Shown here in pieces: positions 51,903 through 60,952 of a DNA stretch of 64,000 bases. The stretch spans positions 101,433 to 165,432 of the forward strand of contig NZ_BMSG01000015.1 of assembly GCF_014649035.1 (NCBI RefSeq). The letters run 5' to 3'. A program made the translations under genes and the position numbers. Position 1 is the first letter of the stretch, and the number at the start of each line of letters is the position of its first letter. Origin of the DNA: Streptomyces sindenensis. GTDB lineage: Bacteria; Actinomycetota; Actinomycetes; Streptomycetales; Streptomycetaceae. The notes below the pieces were generated by a model that was given only the letters and a program-made list of their open reading frames with translations, did not search any database and was not told the origin of the DNA.

Positions 51903-54900
51903 ATGGCCTCCCGTGCCTTGCGAACCCGATTGTCCGACCGCGTCATCGCCTTCCAGCGGACCGAGAACCGGCGGCTGCTGTTCGGCGCCGACGCGGACGC
52001 CGAGCTGGCGGAGGCCGCCCGGACCACCGCGACCACCCGGCTGCCCGTCACCGGCCGGGGTCGGCGGCGTCTGGCGCAGCTGTACCACGCCGCTGCCTGG
52101 CTCCACTTCCACCGGTACGACCGCAGCCCCGGTGACGAGGGCTTCGCAGACCTCGCGCGCGCGGTGTTCTATCTCGGCCCGCTCATGGGCAACGACGCGC
52201 TGATCCCCGTCCCCCTGCTGCCGGTGCTGGGCGGCAGGACGGACCCGCGGGCCCAGCTCGGGCTCGCTCAGGAGCTCCTGAGCCGGGCCAGGACCGAGGA
52301 GAACGGCCCGTACACCGTCTCCGTCATGGCGCTGCTGGACGCCGCTGCAGCCCAGGCCACCGACCCGGAGCACCGCGCGGAGCTGACGAGCCTGCTCGGT
52401 GTCGCACACCGGCAGCGCGCCCATGCGGCCGCGATCGCCGACCCCACGGACTTGGAGCGGGCCGTGACACTGAGCCGTACCGCGGTCGACGCCGTCGGCC
52501 CGGATTCCGAGAGCCGCAGCAAACTCCTGGAGCGCCTGGGGCTCGCTCTGCTGACGCGCCATCAGTTCGGAGCCCGGCCGGCCGACGCCGCCGGGGCCGT
52601 GTCCGCCCTGGAGGAGTCGGTACGCACGGCACGCCCCACGGACCCGGCACTCGCGCCCCGGCGCGGTAACCTCGCGCTCGCTCTGCGGACCCGGCACGAG
52701 CTGGACGGCAACGCCGCCGACCTGGAGCGCGCCCTCGCCGTCCTGGCCGAGGCGCTGCGCCCGGAACCGCCGTCCGGGCCCGCCCAGGTCGCCTTCCTGT
52801 ACGAGGAGCTTCGGGTGGCTCTGCTCCAGCGATGCGTGCTGTTCGGGCGACCCGAGGACATCAGCCGCGCCGTGACCGCGGGAGAACTGTCCCTGGCGGC
52901 CACACCCCTGGGCACCGGCGAACGGGTCGGTGCCCTGGGCGCGCTGGCGGAGACCCTGCTGTGGCGCTACGAGTACGAAGGCCGCTCCACCGATCTCGAC
53001 CGGGCGGTCGGCCTCGCCGAGGAGACCTTGTCGCTCAGTTCGCGCCCGGCCGACCGGCCGTCCGCGGCCCTGCACCTGGGCCACTGCCTGCTGTCACGCT
53101 GCGGCCGGGCGGAGGAAGCCTCCGACGTACAACGGGCGGTCGCTCTCATGGAGGAAGCCGCTGCCGCCCTGCCCTGTGGCAGCGCGCTGTACCAAGAGGC
53201 CGTCAGCGGACTGGCCCAGGCCTACCACATGCGCTACGGGCTCCTGCGCCGGACACCGGACCTCGACCGTGCCGTGGCGGCCGCCGAGGAGGCCGTGCGA
53301 GCCGGCGGGCCGGGCCCCCGCGCCATCGCGAAGGCACGTTCCAACCTGGCGTCCGTCCTGCTGTCCCGGTACCGCCGACTGCGCCGGCCCGGCGATCTGG
53401 ACGGGGCGGTCGAGCATGGTGTCGCGGCCCTGCGCGGGCTTGCGCCGCGTTCCGCAGAGGCCCTGACCACGGTTGCGGTCGCCGCGTCGGCTCTCACCGA
53501 GCGGACGGACGCCGGCTTACGTACGACGGACCGGGACCACGTCGCCTTCCTGCTCGACCGGGAATGGGGCCCGCCCGCCCCCTCCCGGGCCCGGATCCAG
53601 TCGCTCCAGGAGGTCGGCGGCCTCGCACTGGCCGCGGGCCGCCACGCGCGGGCGGCCCAACTCCTCGACGAAGCCGCGCTGATGCTCCCGTACGCCGTCC
53701 CCGACTCGACGAACCCGATCGACCTGGTTCTGCCGCTGACGACGCACCTCGGACTGGCGGAGAACGCCATCGAGGCGCATTGCGCCCGGAGCGATCCCGC
53801 GTCCGCCCTCGCCTCCGCCGAACTCGTCCGGGGCCTGCTGGCGGCGGGCGGCACCAGTGCACCCCGCAGGCCACCACCCGGGCTCCCGTCCCCGGCGGAG
53901 GCCGAGCGTGCGGCTGCCGCACGGCGCTTCACCAGCATCCGACAGGCACTGTCCGCGGCGCGGCCGCCGGGTCAGGCTCGGCCCTACGACGCCCCTCGCG
54001 CGTACGCCGCGTACGAGGAGGCGTGCGCGGCGGTGCGGGAGGGACACGGCCTAGCCCGCTTCTTGCTGCCTCAGGACGTCTCCGTCCTGAGGCCCGGAGG
54101 GGGACCGGGGGCGGTCGTCGTGGTCAGCGCGGGGCGGCGCACCGGACACGCACTGATCATCGGACCGAGCCGGGAACCGGTCGCGCTGCCGCTGCCGGAA
54201 CTGACCGGAGCGGCAGCGTCCGAGCACACCGGGCTGTTCGCGCTGGCCACCGGGCAGGTGCGGGCGGACCCGCATGCCCGGCTGGCCGATGAGCTCCCCC
54301 TGATGCTGGACTGGCTGTGGACCGCCGTCGGAGAGCCCGTCACGACACGCGTGCGGGAGCTGGTTCCCGAGCCGCGTCCCCGGCTCTGGTGGATCCCGGT
54401 CGGACTGATCTCCGTCCTTCCCCTCCACGCGGCTGCTCCGATCGGCGGCGCCGGCTGCCTGGACGCGGTGGTGTCCTCGTACGCGCCGTCGGTCCGCGCG
54501 TCGGACGGCGTCGGCCGCCCCGGCAGGACCGGCCCGCGGCGGCAGCTCGCCGTCGCCGTGTCGAGCAGTCCCGGCCTGCCGGAGCTGCCCGGGGCGCTTC
54601 GGGAAGCCCGTGAGCTGGCGGCGCGGGGGGCCACCGTGCTGCCGGACGCGTCGCGGGCGGAGGTGATGGCGGCGCTGTCTGCGGCGAGCCGAGTGCACTT
54701 CGCCTGCCACGCCGGCATCGATCCTCTCTCGCCTTCGGAAGGGGCTCTGTACCTGGCCGACGGTCCGCTGACGATCGCCGAAGTGGCCGCACTCGACCTG
54801 GCGGGCGCCGAACTCGCCTACCTCTCAGCGTGTTCCACGGGGCAGGGCGGCTGGCGGTACGCCGGTGAGGCCTTGCACGTGGCGTCGGCGTTCCGGCAGG

Positions 54901-55102
54901 CGGGCTTTCGTCATGTCATCGGCAGCCTGTGGCCGGTCGCGGACCCCGTGGCGGTCCGCTTCGCGCGCCGCTTCTACGAGGAACTTCCACCCGAGGACTC
55001 GGAGGGCAGCGCCGAGGCGCTGAACCGGGCCGCGCGGTGGATGAGGATCGGAACCCGGCCCGCCCCGACCAGTGGGCGGCGCTGGTGCACAGCGGTCCGT
55101 GA
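51903..55102 (+). CDS. CHAT-domain caspase-like protein with TPR-like repeats; apparent frameshift near its 3' end
   Basis: About 1066 aa as reconstructed. Residues about 60-650 are helical repeats of TPR type, many with the phrase D-L-E/D-R-A-V (ADPTDLERAVTLSRTAV, RSTDLDRAVGLAEETL, RTPDLDRAVAAAEEAV). The C-terminal CHAT protease domain (about 700-1066) has the dyad His936 (HFACHAG) and Cys977 (LSACSTGQGG). As sequenced, the frame misses its natural end: one base appears lost in the G-run at about 55036. The -1 frame then gives DEDRNPARPDQWAALVHSGP and a stop at 55102, a textbook CHAT C terminus. Without that correction the frame runs to 55781 through antisense DNA. Convergent with the TIR/CATRA operon. 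Confidence 0.85.
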
Positions 55103-55135
55103 CGCCCCGCCCCGCCACATGACCCTCGGGGCGGC

Positions 55136-56824
55136 TCATGACCCGCCGTGCCACGAGGGCGTGGGCGGCGGGGCGTGCAGGGTCCCCTCGGTCAGCCAGT
55201 CCTGCCCTCGGTCGTCCACCGGCGCCCCGGCCGCCCGGAGCCGCTGGGCGAGCTTTCGACGGCAGGCCGCGGTGTCCTCCAGTTGGATGAAGTTGCGCCC
55301 CGCCAGGTCGGCGATGGGGCGGTGCGTGCCTATGCGGACGATCACCGTCCGGGCCGGGGCGTGGGCGAGGGCCATGCCCAGTTCGAGCAGGACGTTGGGC
55401 CGCGCCTGCATTCCGGCCAAGGTCTCCTCGGGGGGATCGCCAGGGGCGCACAGCCGCGGGTGGAGCTGGACGGTGTCCTCCGGCGTCAGCAGGACCACGA
55501 CCGCCCCGGCCTGGCGGATGCCCCGGGCCACCAGCTCCCCGAGGAACGGGCTGCCCTCCGCCGCGGACTCCACGAGGGTCTCCCATTCGAGCGGGCGCAG
55601 GCCGAGAGCGCGCAGAAAGGCGAACATCCCGGTCCGGATCGTCAACTCCCGCCCGTGGACGACGAAGACGTTGCGCCGCGCCTCGTCCGGCACCGCGGCT
55701 GACGGGGCCGGCTCCGGTGCCCGCGGGACCGGCACGGGGCCGTGTCGGGCCTCCCAGCGGTCCACGGCGTCCGTCAGGTAGCCCGCTTCGTCGTCGATCG
55801 CGGACGACAGCCACGAGGCCAGCGCGTGGTCGTCGGCGAACGGTCCCGTGTACGGCGGCGGACTGCCCAGGGCCCGGGCCATGTTGTCGGCGGCGATATC
55901 CACGGTGCGGCGCAGAGAGCGCAGCCGTGGCACCAGGCGGCGCGCCTCGGCCGGCGCGTCCGTCGAGTCCGGGAAGCCGGCGGGGACGCGGCCGCCGGGG
56001 CGTCCCGTCGTCTCGTCGAGGCGGGCCCGCAGCTCGGACGCCCGGTTGTCGCACCGCCAGACCCGCAGTTGGTAGCGGAGTTTGGCCGCGTGCAGCAGGT
56101 AGCGCGCGAGCGGGGGGATCGAGGTTCCGCCGGAGGACCAGCACCAGGCGCTGGCCCGCACCTCGTCGTCCGCCTCCGCCACCAGCAGGAAGTCCCGCCG
56201 GTACCGTTCGTCCCCGCCCGGGGCGAGTTCCCACAGGTGGAGCCCTTCCTGCCCGGCGACACCCTGCGTGTGTCCCCCGGGAGTCCGGAGCGTAGGGGGA
56301 AGCAGGCCTCGCACGGCAGGTTCGGCCTCGGCAGGGGCGAGCGGCGGGGCCGAGCCGCCGGTCGACGCTGGCAGCCGGGCGAGGTAGACGCGTGCCTCGC
56401 CGATCAGTGCCTCGGTCCTGCCGTGGGACACCGCATCCCACTGGCGTGTGAGCAGCCGCCACCCGGGCCGGTCGTGTCGTGGTGCCAGGGCCACGGAGAG
56501 GGACAGCACGTCGTGGTGGCGCCGCAGCACCGCCTGGTAGTCGTCCTCGGCGTTCTCCTGTGCGGCCAGCGTGCGCACCTCGTCTGTGCCCGGCGTGGCC
56601 TGGAGCAACTGCGCGGCCGTCGCCGGAAGATCCCGGGGCAGGCCGCTGCCCGGCAGGGCCCGGTCCATGGCGAACAGGTGCCGACAAGCCGTCCACAGGC
56701 CCCTCACGGCGTCGTACGCGGCCGTGGCGCGGGGGCTGCCCAGGGGGGCCACGAGGTGGATCACGAGATGCTCGTCGAGAAGTTCCGGCGCTGCGCTGAC
56801 CGGTGCGGCGGGAGTCTCAGCCAC
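55136..56824 (-). CDS. CATRA-type conflict protein with C-terminal TIR-like domain
   Basis: The product is 562 aa. The N-terminal region (about 15-175, LDEHLVIHLVAPLGSPRATA ... LWTACRHLFAMDRAL) matches what I recall of the CATRA (caspase/TPR-repeat-associated) family; a middle helical region (about 195-365) follows. The C-terminal 383-525 is a TIR-like nucleotide-binding domain of the PF10137/Cap12 kind: NVFVVHGRELTIRTGMFAFL, GAVVVLLTPEDTV, and NVLLELGMALAHAPARTVIV with the expected catalytic Glu. Likely NAD hydrolysis or nucleotide-signal generation on activation. The GTG at 56824 overlaps the upstream stop by 8 bases; an in-frame GTG at 56875 is the alternative. Confidence 0.83.
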   Translation of the reverse strand: MAETPAAPVSAAPELLDEHLVIHLVAPLGSPRATAAYDAVRGLWTACRHLFAMDRALPGSGLPRDLPATAAQLLQATPGTDEVRTLAAQENAEDDYQAVLRRHHDVLSLSVALAPRHDRPGWRLLTRQWDAVSHGRTEALIGEARVYLARLPASTGGSAPPLAPAEAEPAVRGLLPPTLRTPGGHTQGVAGQEGLHLWELAPGGDERYRRDFLLVAEADDEVRASAWCWSSGGTSIPPLARYLLHAAKLRYQLRVWRCDNRASELRARLDETTGRPGGRVPAGFPDSTDAPAEARRLVPRLRSLRRTVDIAADNMARALGSPPPYTGPFADDHALASWLSSAIDDEAGYLTDAVDRWEARHGPVPVPRAPEPAPSAAVPDEARRNVFVVHGRELTIRTGMFAFLRALGLRPLEWETLVESAAEGSPFLGELVARGIRQAGAVVVLLTPEDTVQLHPRLCAPGDPPEETLAGMQARPNVLLELGMALAHAPARTVIVRIGTHRPIADLAGRNFIQLEDTAACRRKLAQRLRAAGAPVDDRGQDWLTEGTLHAPPPTPSWHGGS

Positions 56825-58538
56825 TGTCGGAGCCGCTCGATTCCACCGGGATGTCTGTCCGGGAACCGTCTCCACCGGTGGTGAGTTCGTGCAGAAGGAC
56901 GTTGACGCGCTCGCGCAACTGCGGTTCGGCGCCCTCTTCCCGGGGCACGGAGCCGGCCCGGACGACCCGTGAAGGAGCGAGGTCCTCCAAGGTGGTCGTG
57001 GCGTCGAGCAGTTCCTCGGCGCCGCCGCCGCGGAGGGCGAGCGCCAGGGCGTCCACGGACCGGCTCACCTGCTCCCAGTCTGCGGGCGGCAGCCGCCACC
57101 GCAGTACCTCGTTCAGGGCCTCGACGGCGTCGTCGTACTCTGCGGCGCTGTCGGACGCCGTGGTCCTTCCGTCGTACACGGACATCCTGGGGGACTCCTC
57201 CTGATCCGTGTGGGGGCCCTCGATTGTGGCACCCTCCTCCTGCTCGCGGAGGAACCTCGCGAAGAGCGTCGGCCCGACCCCGGCGATGGCGTCGGGCCGG
57301 ACCACGAGCCGCAGTTCGGGGCTCACCGTACCGATGCGGGAACGGGCCAGGAACGAGCGCACGACCGTAGCCAGCGACTCCTGAGGCCCCAGGCCCTCGA
57401 CGCGCGCGAGCCCGGCGCCGACGAGTCCGATCGCCACGGGGCGGCGCCGCCCGTGCCGGGCGGTGTGCTCCCACAGGCGTTCCATGCCGTGCGCCAGATC
57501 CTGTGAGGAGGAACGGGCGGCCAGATCGTTGCCCATGCGGCTGTAGGCGACGCCGAAGATCTGCTGTTCGCCGGCCCACAGGGTGACGATCGTGCCCAGG
57601 GGATAGCGTGTGAGCTTGCCGAGGCGCTTGTCCGACCTGGACTCCACCGAAACCGCCGGGACATGCCGCAGCTCCCTCCGCAACTGGTCGTCGAGCCGCT
57701 TGCGGTCCCCGCGGAACAGGATGCGCAGTAACTGGCCCTGGAGGCTGTCACGGTGGATCACCCGGTCGTCCGTGACGGTGTCGAAGGTGTCGGTGAACCC
57801 GATCACCAGGTCGGCGTCCGACTGGTGGAGGAGATCGCCGGAGACCAGCGACACCGAGGTCCGCATGCCGGGGAAGTGGTGCCGGGCCAGCACGGCGCCC
57901 TCCTCGCGCACACGGCTGCGCAGCTCCGACACCGTCAGGTCGAGGGCGAGGTCTTCCGGGAGTGACTCGGCCAGCCGCTCCGTGACGGCGAGGGCCGCCG
58001 CGTTGTCACCCACCGCGGTGTGGGCCCGTGCCAGTTCGCGCTGCGCCGTCTCGTGCAGGGCGTGCAGACGTGCGATCGTCCCGTCGGCGAACCCGTAGCC
58101 CTCCACGTCCTGGAGGGGGCGGCCCCTCCACAGGTCCAGGGCGTGCGACAGGCCGGCGACGGCCAGGGCAAGCGGCAGCCGTCGGGCATCGCGCACCAGC
58201 TCCTGGAACCTCCACAGGTCCACTTGGTCGGACCGCAGGGCCAGCCGGTACGTACTCACCCTCCCCGGTTCGGTGACGATCACAGCGGAACCGTCACCAC
58301 TGCCCCGGTCGAAGAGCCGACGTAGCATCAGGACCCGCTTCTGCACCGCCACCCGGTCTCCACGTCGCGGCGGCGTCACGCCCCAGACGTCGCGTGCCAC
58401 CTCGTCGACCGTGACCGGCTCTCCCCCCGCCACGGCGAGCCGGGCCAGGACGGCGGTGGCCAGCGGAGGCGGTGTGCTCACCTCGGCACCGTGGTGCACC
58501 CGGGTTCTGCCGAACAGTGTCAGTCGCAGATCGTTCAC
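56817..58538 (-). CDS. SARP-like wHTH-BTAD regulator fused to a ThsA-type macro domain and a CATRA-associated small domain
   Basis: The product is 573 aa. Residues 3-100 form an OmpR-like winged helix (LRLTLFGRTRVHHGAEVST ... YRLALRSDQVD), and 105-210 a bacterial transcriptional activator (BTAD) repeat, together the layout of SARP regulators. Residues about 226-415 match the macro domain seen in Thoeris ThsA (DUF6430-like): VSLVSGDLLHQSDADLVIGF, DSLQGQLLRILFRGD, RYPLGTIVTL, VAIGLVGAGLARVEGLGPQE. Residues about 465-552 (EALNEVLRWRLPPADWEQVS ... LRERVNVLLHELT) resemble the CATRA-associated small protein. It is coupled to the TIR-containing gene. GTG follows GGGGGGCGAC. I infer it senses an ADP-ribose-like signal and regulates transcription. 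Confidence 0.8.
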   Translation of the reverse strand: MNDLRLTLFGRTRVHHGAEVSTPPPLATAVLARLAVAGGEPVTVDEVARDVWGVTPPRRGDRVAVQKRVLMLRRLFDRGSGDGSAVIVTEPGRVSTYRLALRSDQVDLWRFQELVRDARRLPLALAVAGLSHALDLWRGRPLQDVEGYGFADGTIARLHALHETAQRELARAHTAVGDNAAALAVTERLAESLPEDLALDLTVSELRSRVREEGAVLARHHFPGMRTSVSLVSGDLLHQSDADLVIGFTDTFDTVTDDRVIHRDSLQGQLLRILFRGDRKRLDDQLRRELRHVPAVSVESRSDKRLGKLTRYPLGTIVTLWAGEQQIFGVAYSRMGNDLAARSSSQDLAHGMERLWEHTARHGRRRPVAIGLVGAGLARVEGLGPQESLATVVRSFLARSRIGTVSPELRLVVRPDAIAGVGPTLFARFLREQEEGATIEGPHTDQEESPRMSVYDGRTTASDSAAEYDDAVEALNEVLRWRLPPADWEQVSRSVDALALALRGGGAEELLDATTTLEDLAPSRVVRAGSVPREEGAEPQLRERVNVLLHELTTGGDGSRTDIPVESSGSDSG

Positions 58539-58612
58539 GTCGCCCCCCGTCGCCCGTGACAGCACGGCCCCGCGCCAGTCTAACGACGCATCAGGCAACG
58601 GCGGTAGCGCGA

Positions 58613-58653
58613 GGGAAGCAGACGGGAAGCGATTCGGTGCTTGCGGCGGAAGC
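58613..58653. promoter_or_regulatory. heptamer direct repeats with 11-bp period, candidate SARP binding site
   Basis: GGGAAGC occurs at 58613-58619 and again at 58624-58630 (11 bp start to start), with CGGAAGC at 58647-58653 (23 bp further). Heptamers repeated every 11 or 22 bp are the known recognition pattern of SARP-type wHTH-BTAD regulators. The site sits in the 171-bp divergent region between the BTAD-macro gene and the RiPP precursor. Confidence 0.5.
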
Positions 58654-58709
58654 AGCCCGGCGCGTTGACTTCGGAGGCCCAACAGCCAAGGTGAGAAAAG
58701 GAGTTAAAG

Positions 58710-58907
58710 ATGTCCACGACAGAGCAGAACGCCGACCTGACCGTACGGATGGCGGCCGTGGTAGGCACGGGCCGCGGCCCCTTGTCGGTGTCCGTGGCCA
58801 CGGGCGAGGTCAGGTCCGTCACGGACCGCGTGGAGCGCCTCCGGGCCACACACCCGTCCGCGAGCCGCGGCTCCTGCCTCTCCGGGTACTCCACCTGGGG
58901 CGACTGA
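58710..58907 (+). CDS. RiPP precursor peptide
   Basis: The product is 65 aa: a leader of about 50 residues (MSTTEQNADLTVRMAAVVGT onward, with VRSVTDRVERLRATHP) and a likely core at the end, SASRGSCLSGYSTWGD. The core has aromatic residues Tyr60 and Trp63 spaced for aromatic-x-x cyclophane rings (YST, WGD) and a single Cys56. An outstanding ribosome site (AAAAGGAG, seven bases before ATG) suits a highly translated precursor. A hairpin follows the stop before the maturation genes. No known RiPP class matches; assignment rests on context. Confidence 0.8.
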   Translation: MSTTEQNADLTVRMAAVVGTGRGPLSVSVATGEVRSVTDRVERLRATHPSASRGSCLSGYSTWGD

Positions 58908-58923
58908 CCCCCTTCACCCGTGC

Positions 58924-58952
58924 CCCGGGGCCGCGTCTGGCGCGGCCCCGGG
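58924..58952 (+). terminator. attenuating hairpin between the precursor and the maturation genes
   Basis: A 12-bp stem (CCCGGGGCCGCG and complement, loop TCTGG) lies 16 bases after the precursor stop and 21 bases before the next ATG. Such partial terminators give more precursor than enzyme in RiPP operons. Confidence 0.75.
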
Positions 58953-58973
58953 TTCTCCAGAACTGGAGTGCGC

Positions 58974-59822
58974 ATGCTGACCACCGGAATCACCCTCTCC
59001 GTTCGCTGTGACGCCTTCCACCCGTCGGACGTCATGATCAGTTCGGGAACGCGTCGGCTGGCTGATGTCCCCGGGACGGCGGCAGACCCGACGGCCGTCG
59101 TCCCCAAGGACGACTGGCGTCCCCTCGTCCGTGCCGAGTGGGAGCTGCTCGACCCCGCACCGGCTACCCCGCTGAACCGGATGCTGACCGTGCTCGGTCT
59201 GGACACCGACTCGCTGGAGGCCTGCCGTGGCGAACTGCTGCCGGTGCTCGCGGCAGCCCGCGAGGGCGACGCGAACGAACAGGCGGGGCGGCGCGGCGCG
59301 GTCCTCGGCCGGGTCCGTGAGCGGGTGCTGGACGCCGTCGGGTCCTGCGTCGGCGCACGCAGCACCCGTCAGGGGGCCAGCGACAGCGTGGTCCACGGCT
59401 CCGGCCTCGTCTCGACCGCGTACAACTATGAGCAGCGCACCTTCATGGGTCTTCACCTGGACAACCACGAGGAGCTCCCGCTGACCGAACGGCACCGCTC
59501 CCTCCTCCTCACGGTCGCCAACCTGGGGTTCACCGACCGGTACGTCCACTTCGTCAACCTCCGCACGGCCGACCTGGCGCTGATGCTCGCGGCGACCGAC
59601 CGCGCGGTACCGCACACCAGCCACGCCCTGAAGAACGCCTTCTTCTCGGCCTTCCCCACCCACCCGGTGCTGCGCGTGCGGCTCAGGCCCGGCCAGGCGT
59701 ACCTCGTCAACACCCAGGACGTGCTCCACGACGGCGCCACCAACACCGAGGGGTTGCCGGACGTCTCCTTCCTCACGGCCAACCGCCTGACCGTCGCCCC
59801 ACTGGTGCGGGAGGCCCGATGA
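58974..59822 (+). CDS. Fe(II)/2-oxoglutarate-dioxygenase-like RiPP tailoring enzyme
   Basis: The product is 282 aa. A candidate iron site His161-x-Asp163 (MGLHLDNHEELP) and His252 (DVLHDGATN), with an Arg later (NRLTV), fits the double-stranded beta-helix pattern HxD...H...R of iron/2-oxoglutarate hydroxylases. The N-terminal half is helical and lacks a recognisable domain. Likely hydroxylation of a precursor side chain. I do not recognise the specific family, so the catalytic assignment is inference. ATG at 58974 follows TGGAG; the gene overlaps the next by 4 bases. Confidence 0.7.
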   Translation: MLTTGITLSVRCDAFHPSDVMISSGTRRLADVPGTAADPTAVVPKDDWRPLVRAEWELLDPAPATPLNRMLTVLGLDTDSLEACRGELLPVLAAAREGDANEQAGRRGAVLGRVRERVLDAVGSCVGARSTRQGASDSVVHGSGLVSTAYNYEQRTFMGLHLDNHEELPLTERHRSLLLTVANLGFTDRYVHFVNLRTADLALMLAATDRAVPHTSHALKNAFFSAFPTHPVLRVRLRPGQAYLVNTQDVLHDGATNTEGLPDVSFLTANRLTVAPLVREAR

Positions 59823-60952
59823 ACGCGCCGCGTCGCCCGGCCGCGCCCGGCCCGATACGGCAGGTGGTGCTGCAGTCCACCGGCTTCTGCAACATCGACT
59901 GCGCGTATTGCTACCTGCCTGACCGGCTCACGAGGACCGTGATGCCCCTCGACACCGTGCGCGCCACGGCCCAGGCACTCGCCGGCAGCGGTCTGCTCGC
60001 ACCGGCGGTGGAGGTCCGCTGGCACGCCGGTGAACCGCTCACCGTGCCGAGATCGTTCTACTCCCAGGCCCACGCACTGCTGCGGCAGGCACTGGGGGAC
60101 CGCACCCGGTTGTCGTTCTCGCTCCAGACCAACGGTGTGCTGCTCGACAGGGCGTGGGCAGACTTCCTGCAGCACGAGGAGGTGCGCGTGGGCGTCAGTC
60201 TCGACGGCCCCACGCAGGTACATGACGCGCACCGCCGCACCCGCAGCGGGGCGGGTACCCTGGCCCGCGCCCTCAAGGGCGTGTCCCACTTGGTGGGGGC
60301 GGGACTGAGCTACGACGTCATCTCTGTCGTCACCCCGGCGACGCTCGCGCACACCGGGGCCTACCTGGACTTCATGGCGGAGCTCGCCCCCCGTTCGCTG
60401 GGACTGAACCCCGAGGAGACGGAAGGGGGCAACGATTCCGGTCTGCACCGGGCCGACGGCTTCGAGCCGGAGTACCGGGCCTTCCTGCACCGCGTCGCCC
60501 GGTGGTCGAAGAGGACGGGCGTCGAGGTGCGCGAACTCGCGGCGATGCGACGCCACGTCCTGCACCACGCCCTGCCCATCCGCAACACGCAGAACGAACC
60601 GCTGTCCATCGTCACCGTGGGAGCCGACGGCCGGGTGTCGTCCTTCTCCCCGGAACTGTTCGGCTGGATGAGCGAACGATACGGGGACTTCGTGATCGGC
60701 CGGGTGGACGACCCCGGCTTCCGCTTCGACCGCTGGCCGGAGACCTTCCGGCTGCTGACGTCGGACGTCGAGCGCGGACGGGCCGGCTGCGAACGGTCCT
60801 GCTCCTACTACGCGGTGTGCGGCGGCGGCGCTCCGGCGAACAAATGGGCCGAGTGCGGAGACATGGCCGCCACCCGCACCGCGTTCTGCTCGCTCGGGGT
60901 CATGGCCGTCGCCGACGTCGTGCTGGACGAGCTCGAGACGGCGCGCCGATGA
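59819..60952 (+). CDS. radical SAM/SPASM peptide maturase
   Basis: The product is 377 aa. The radical SAM cluster is Cys24, Cys28 and Cys31 in TGFCNIDCAYCYLP, followed by EVRWHAGEPL and SFSLQTNGVLLD, typical of the SPASM peptide maturases. The C-terminal SPASM region has auxiliary cluster cysteines in GCERSCSYYAVCGGGAP, ECGDMAA and FCSLGV. Relatives form cyclophane or thioether crosslinks on aromatic residues of precursor peptides, so Tyr60 and Trp63 of the precursor are the expected targets. The ATG overlaps the dioxygenase stop (ATGA). Confidence 0.92.
   Translation: MNAPRRPAAPGPIRQVVLQSTGFCNIDCAYCYLPDRLTRTVMPLDTVRATAQALAGSGLLAPAVEVRWHAGEPLTVPRSFYSQAHALLRQALGDRTRLSFSLQTNGVLLDRAWADFLQHEEVRVGVSLDGPTQVHDAHRRTRSGAGTLARALKGVSHLVGAGLSYDVISVVTPATLAHTGAYLDFMAELAPRSLGLNPEETEGGNDSGLHRADGFEPEYRAFLHRVARWSKRTGVEVRELAAMRRHVLHHALPIRNTQNEPLSIVTVGADGRVSSFSPELFGWMSERYGDFVIGRVDDPGFRFDRWPETFRLLTSDVERGRAGCERSCSYYAVCGGGAPANKWAECGDMAATRTAFCSLGVMAVADVVLDELETARR

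Noticed and set aside
55103..55781. C-terminal extension of the CHAT protein
   Set aside because: It runs antisense to the TIR-domain gene after an apparent frameshift; the true CHAT ending is in the neighbouring frame.
58710..60952. FxsA/FxsB-type cluster
   Set aside because: The precursor ends in GYSTWGD rather than FxSxx, so this named class does not fit.
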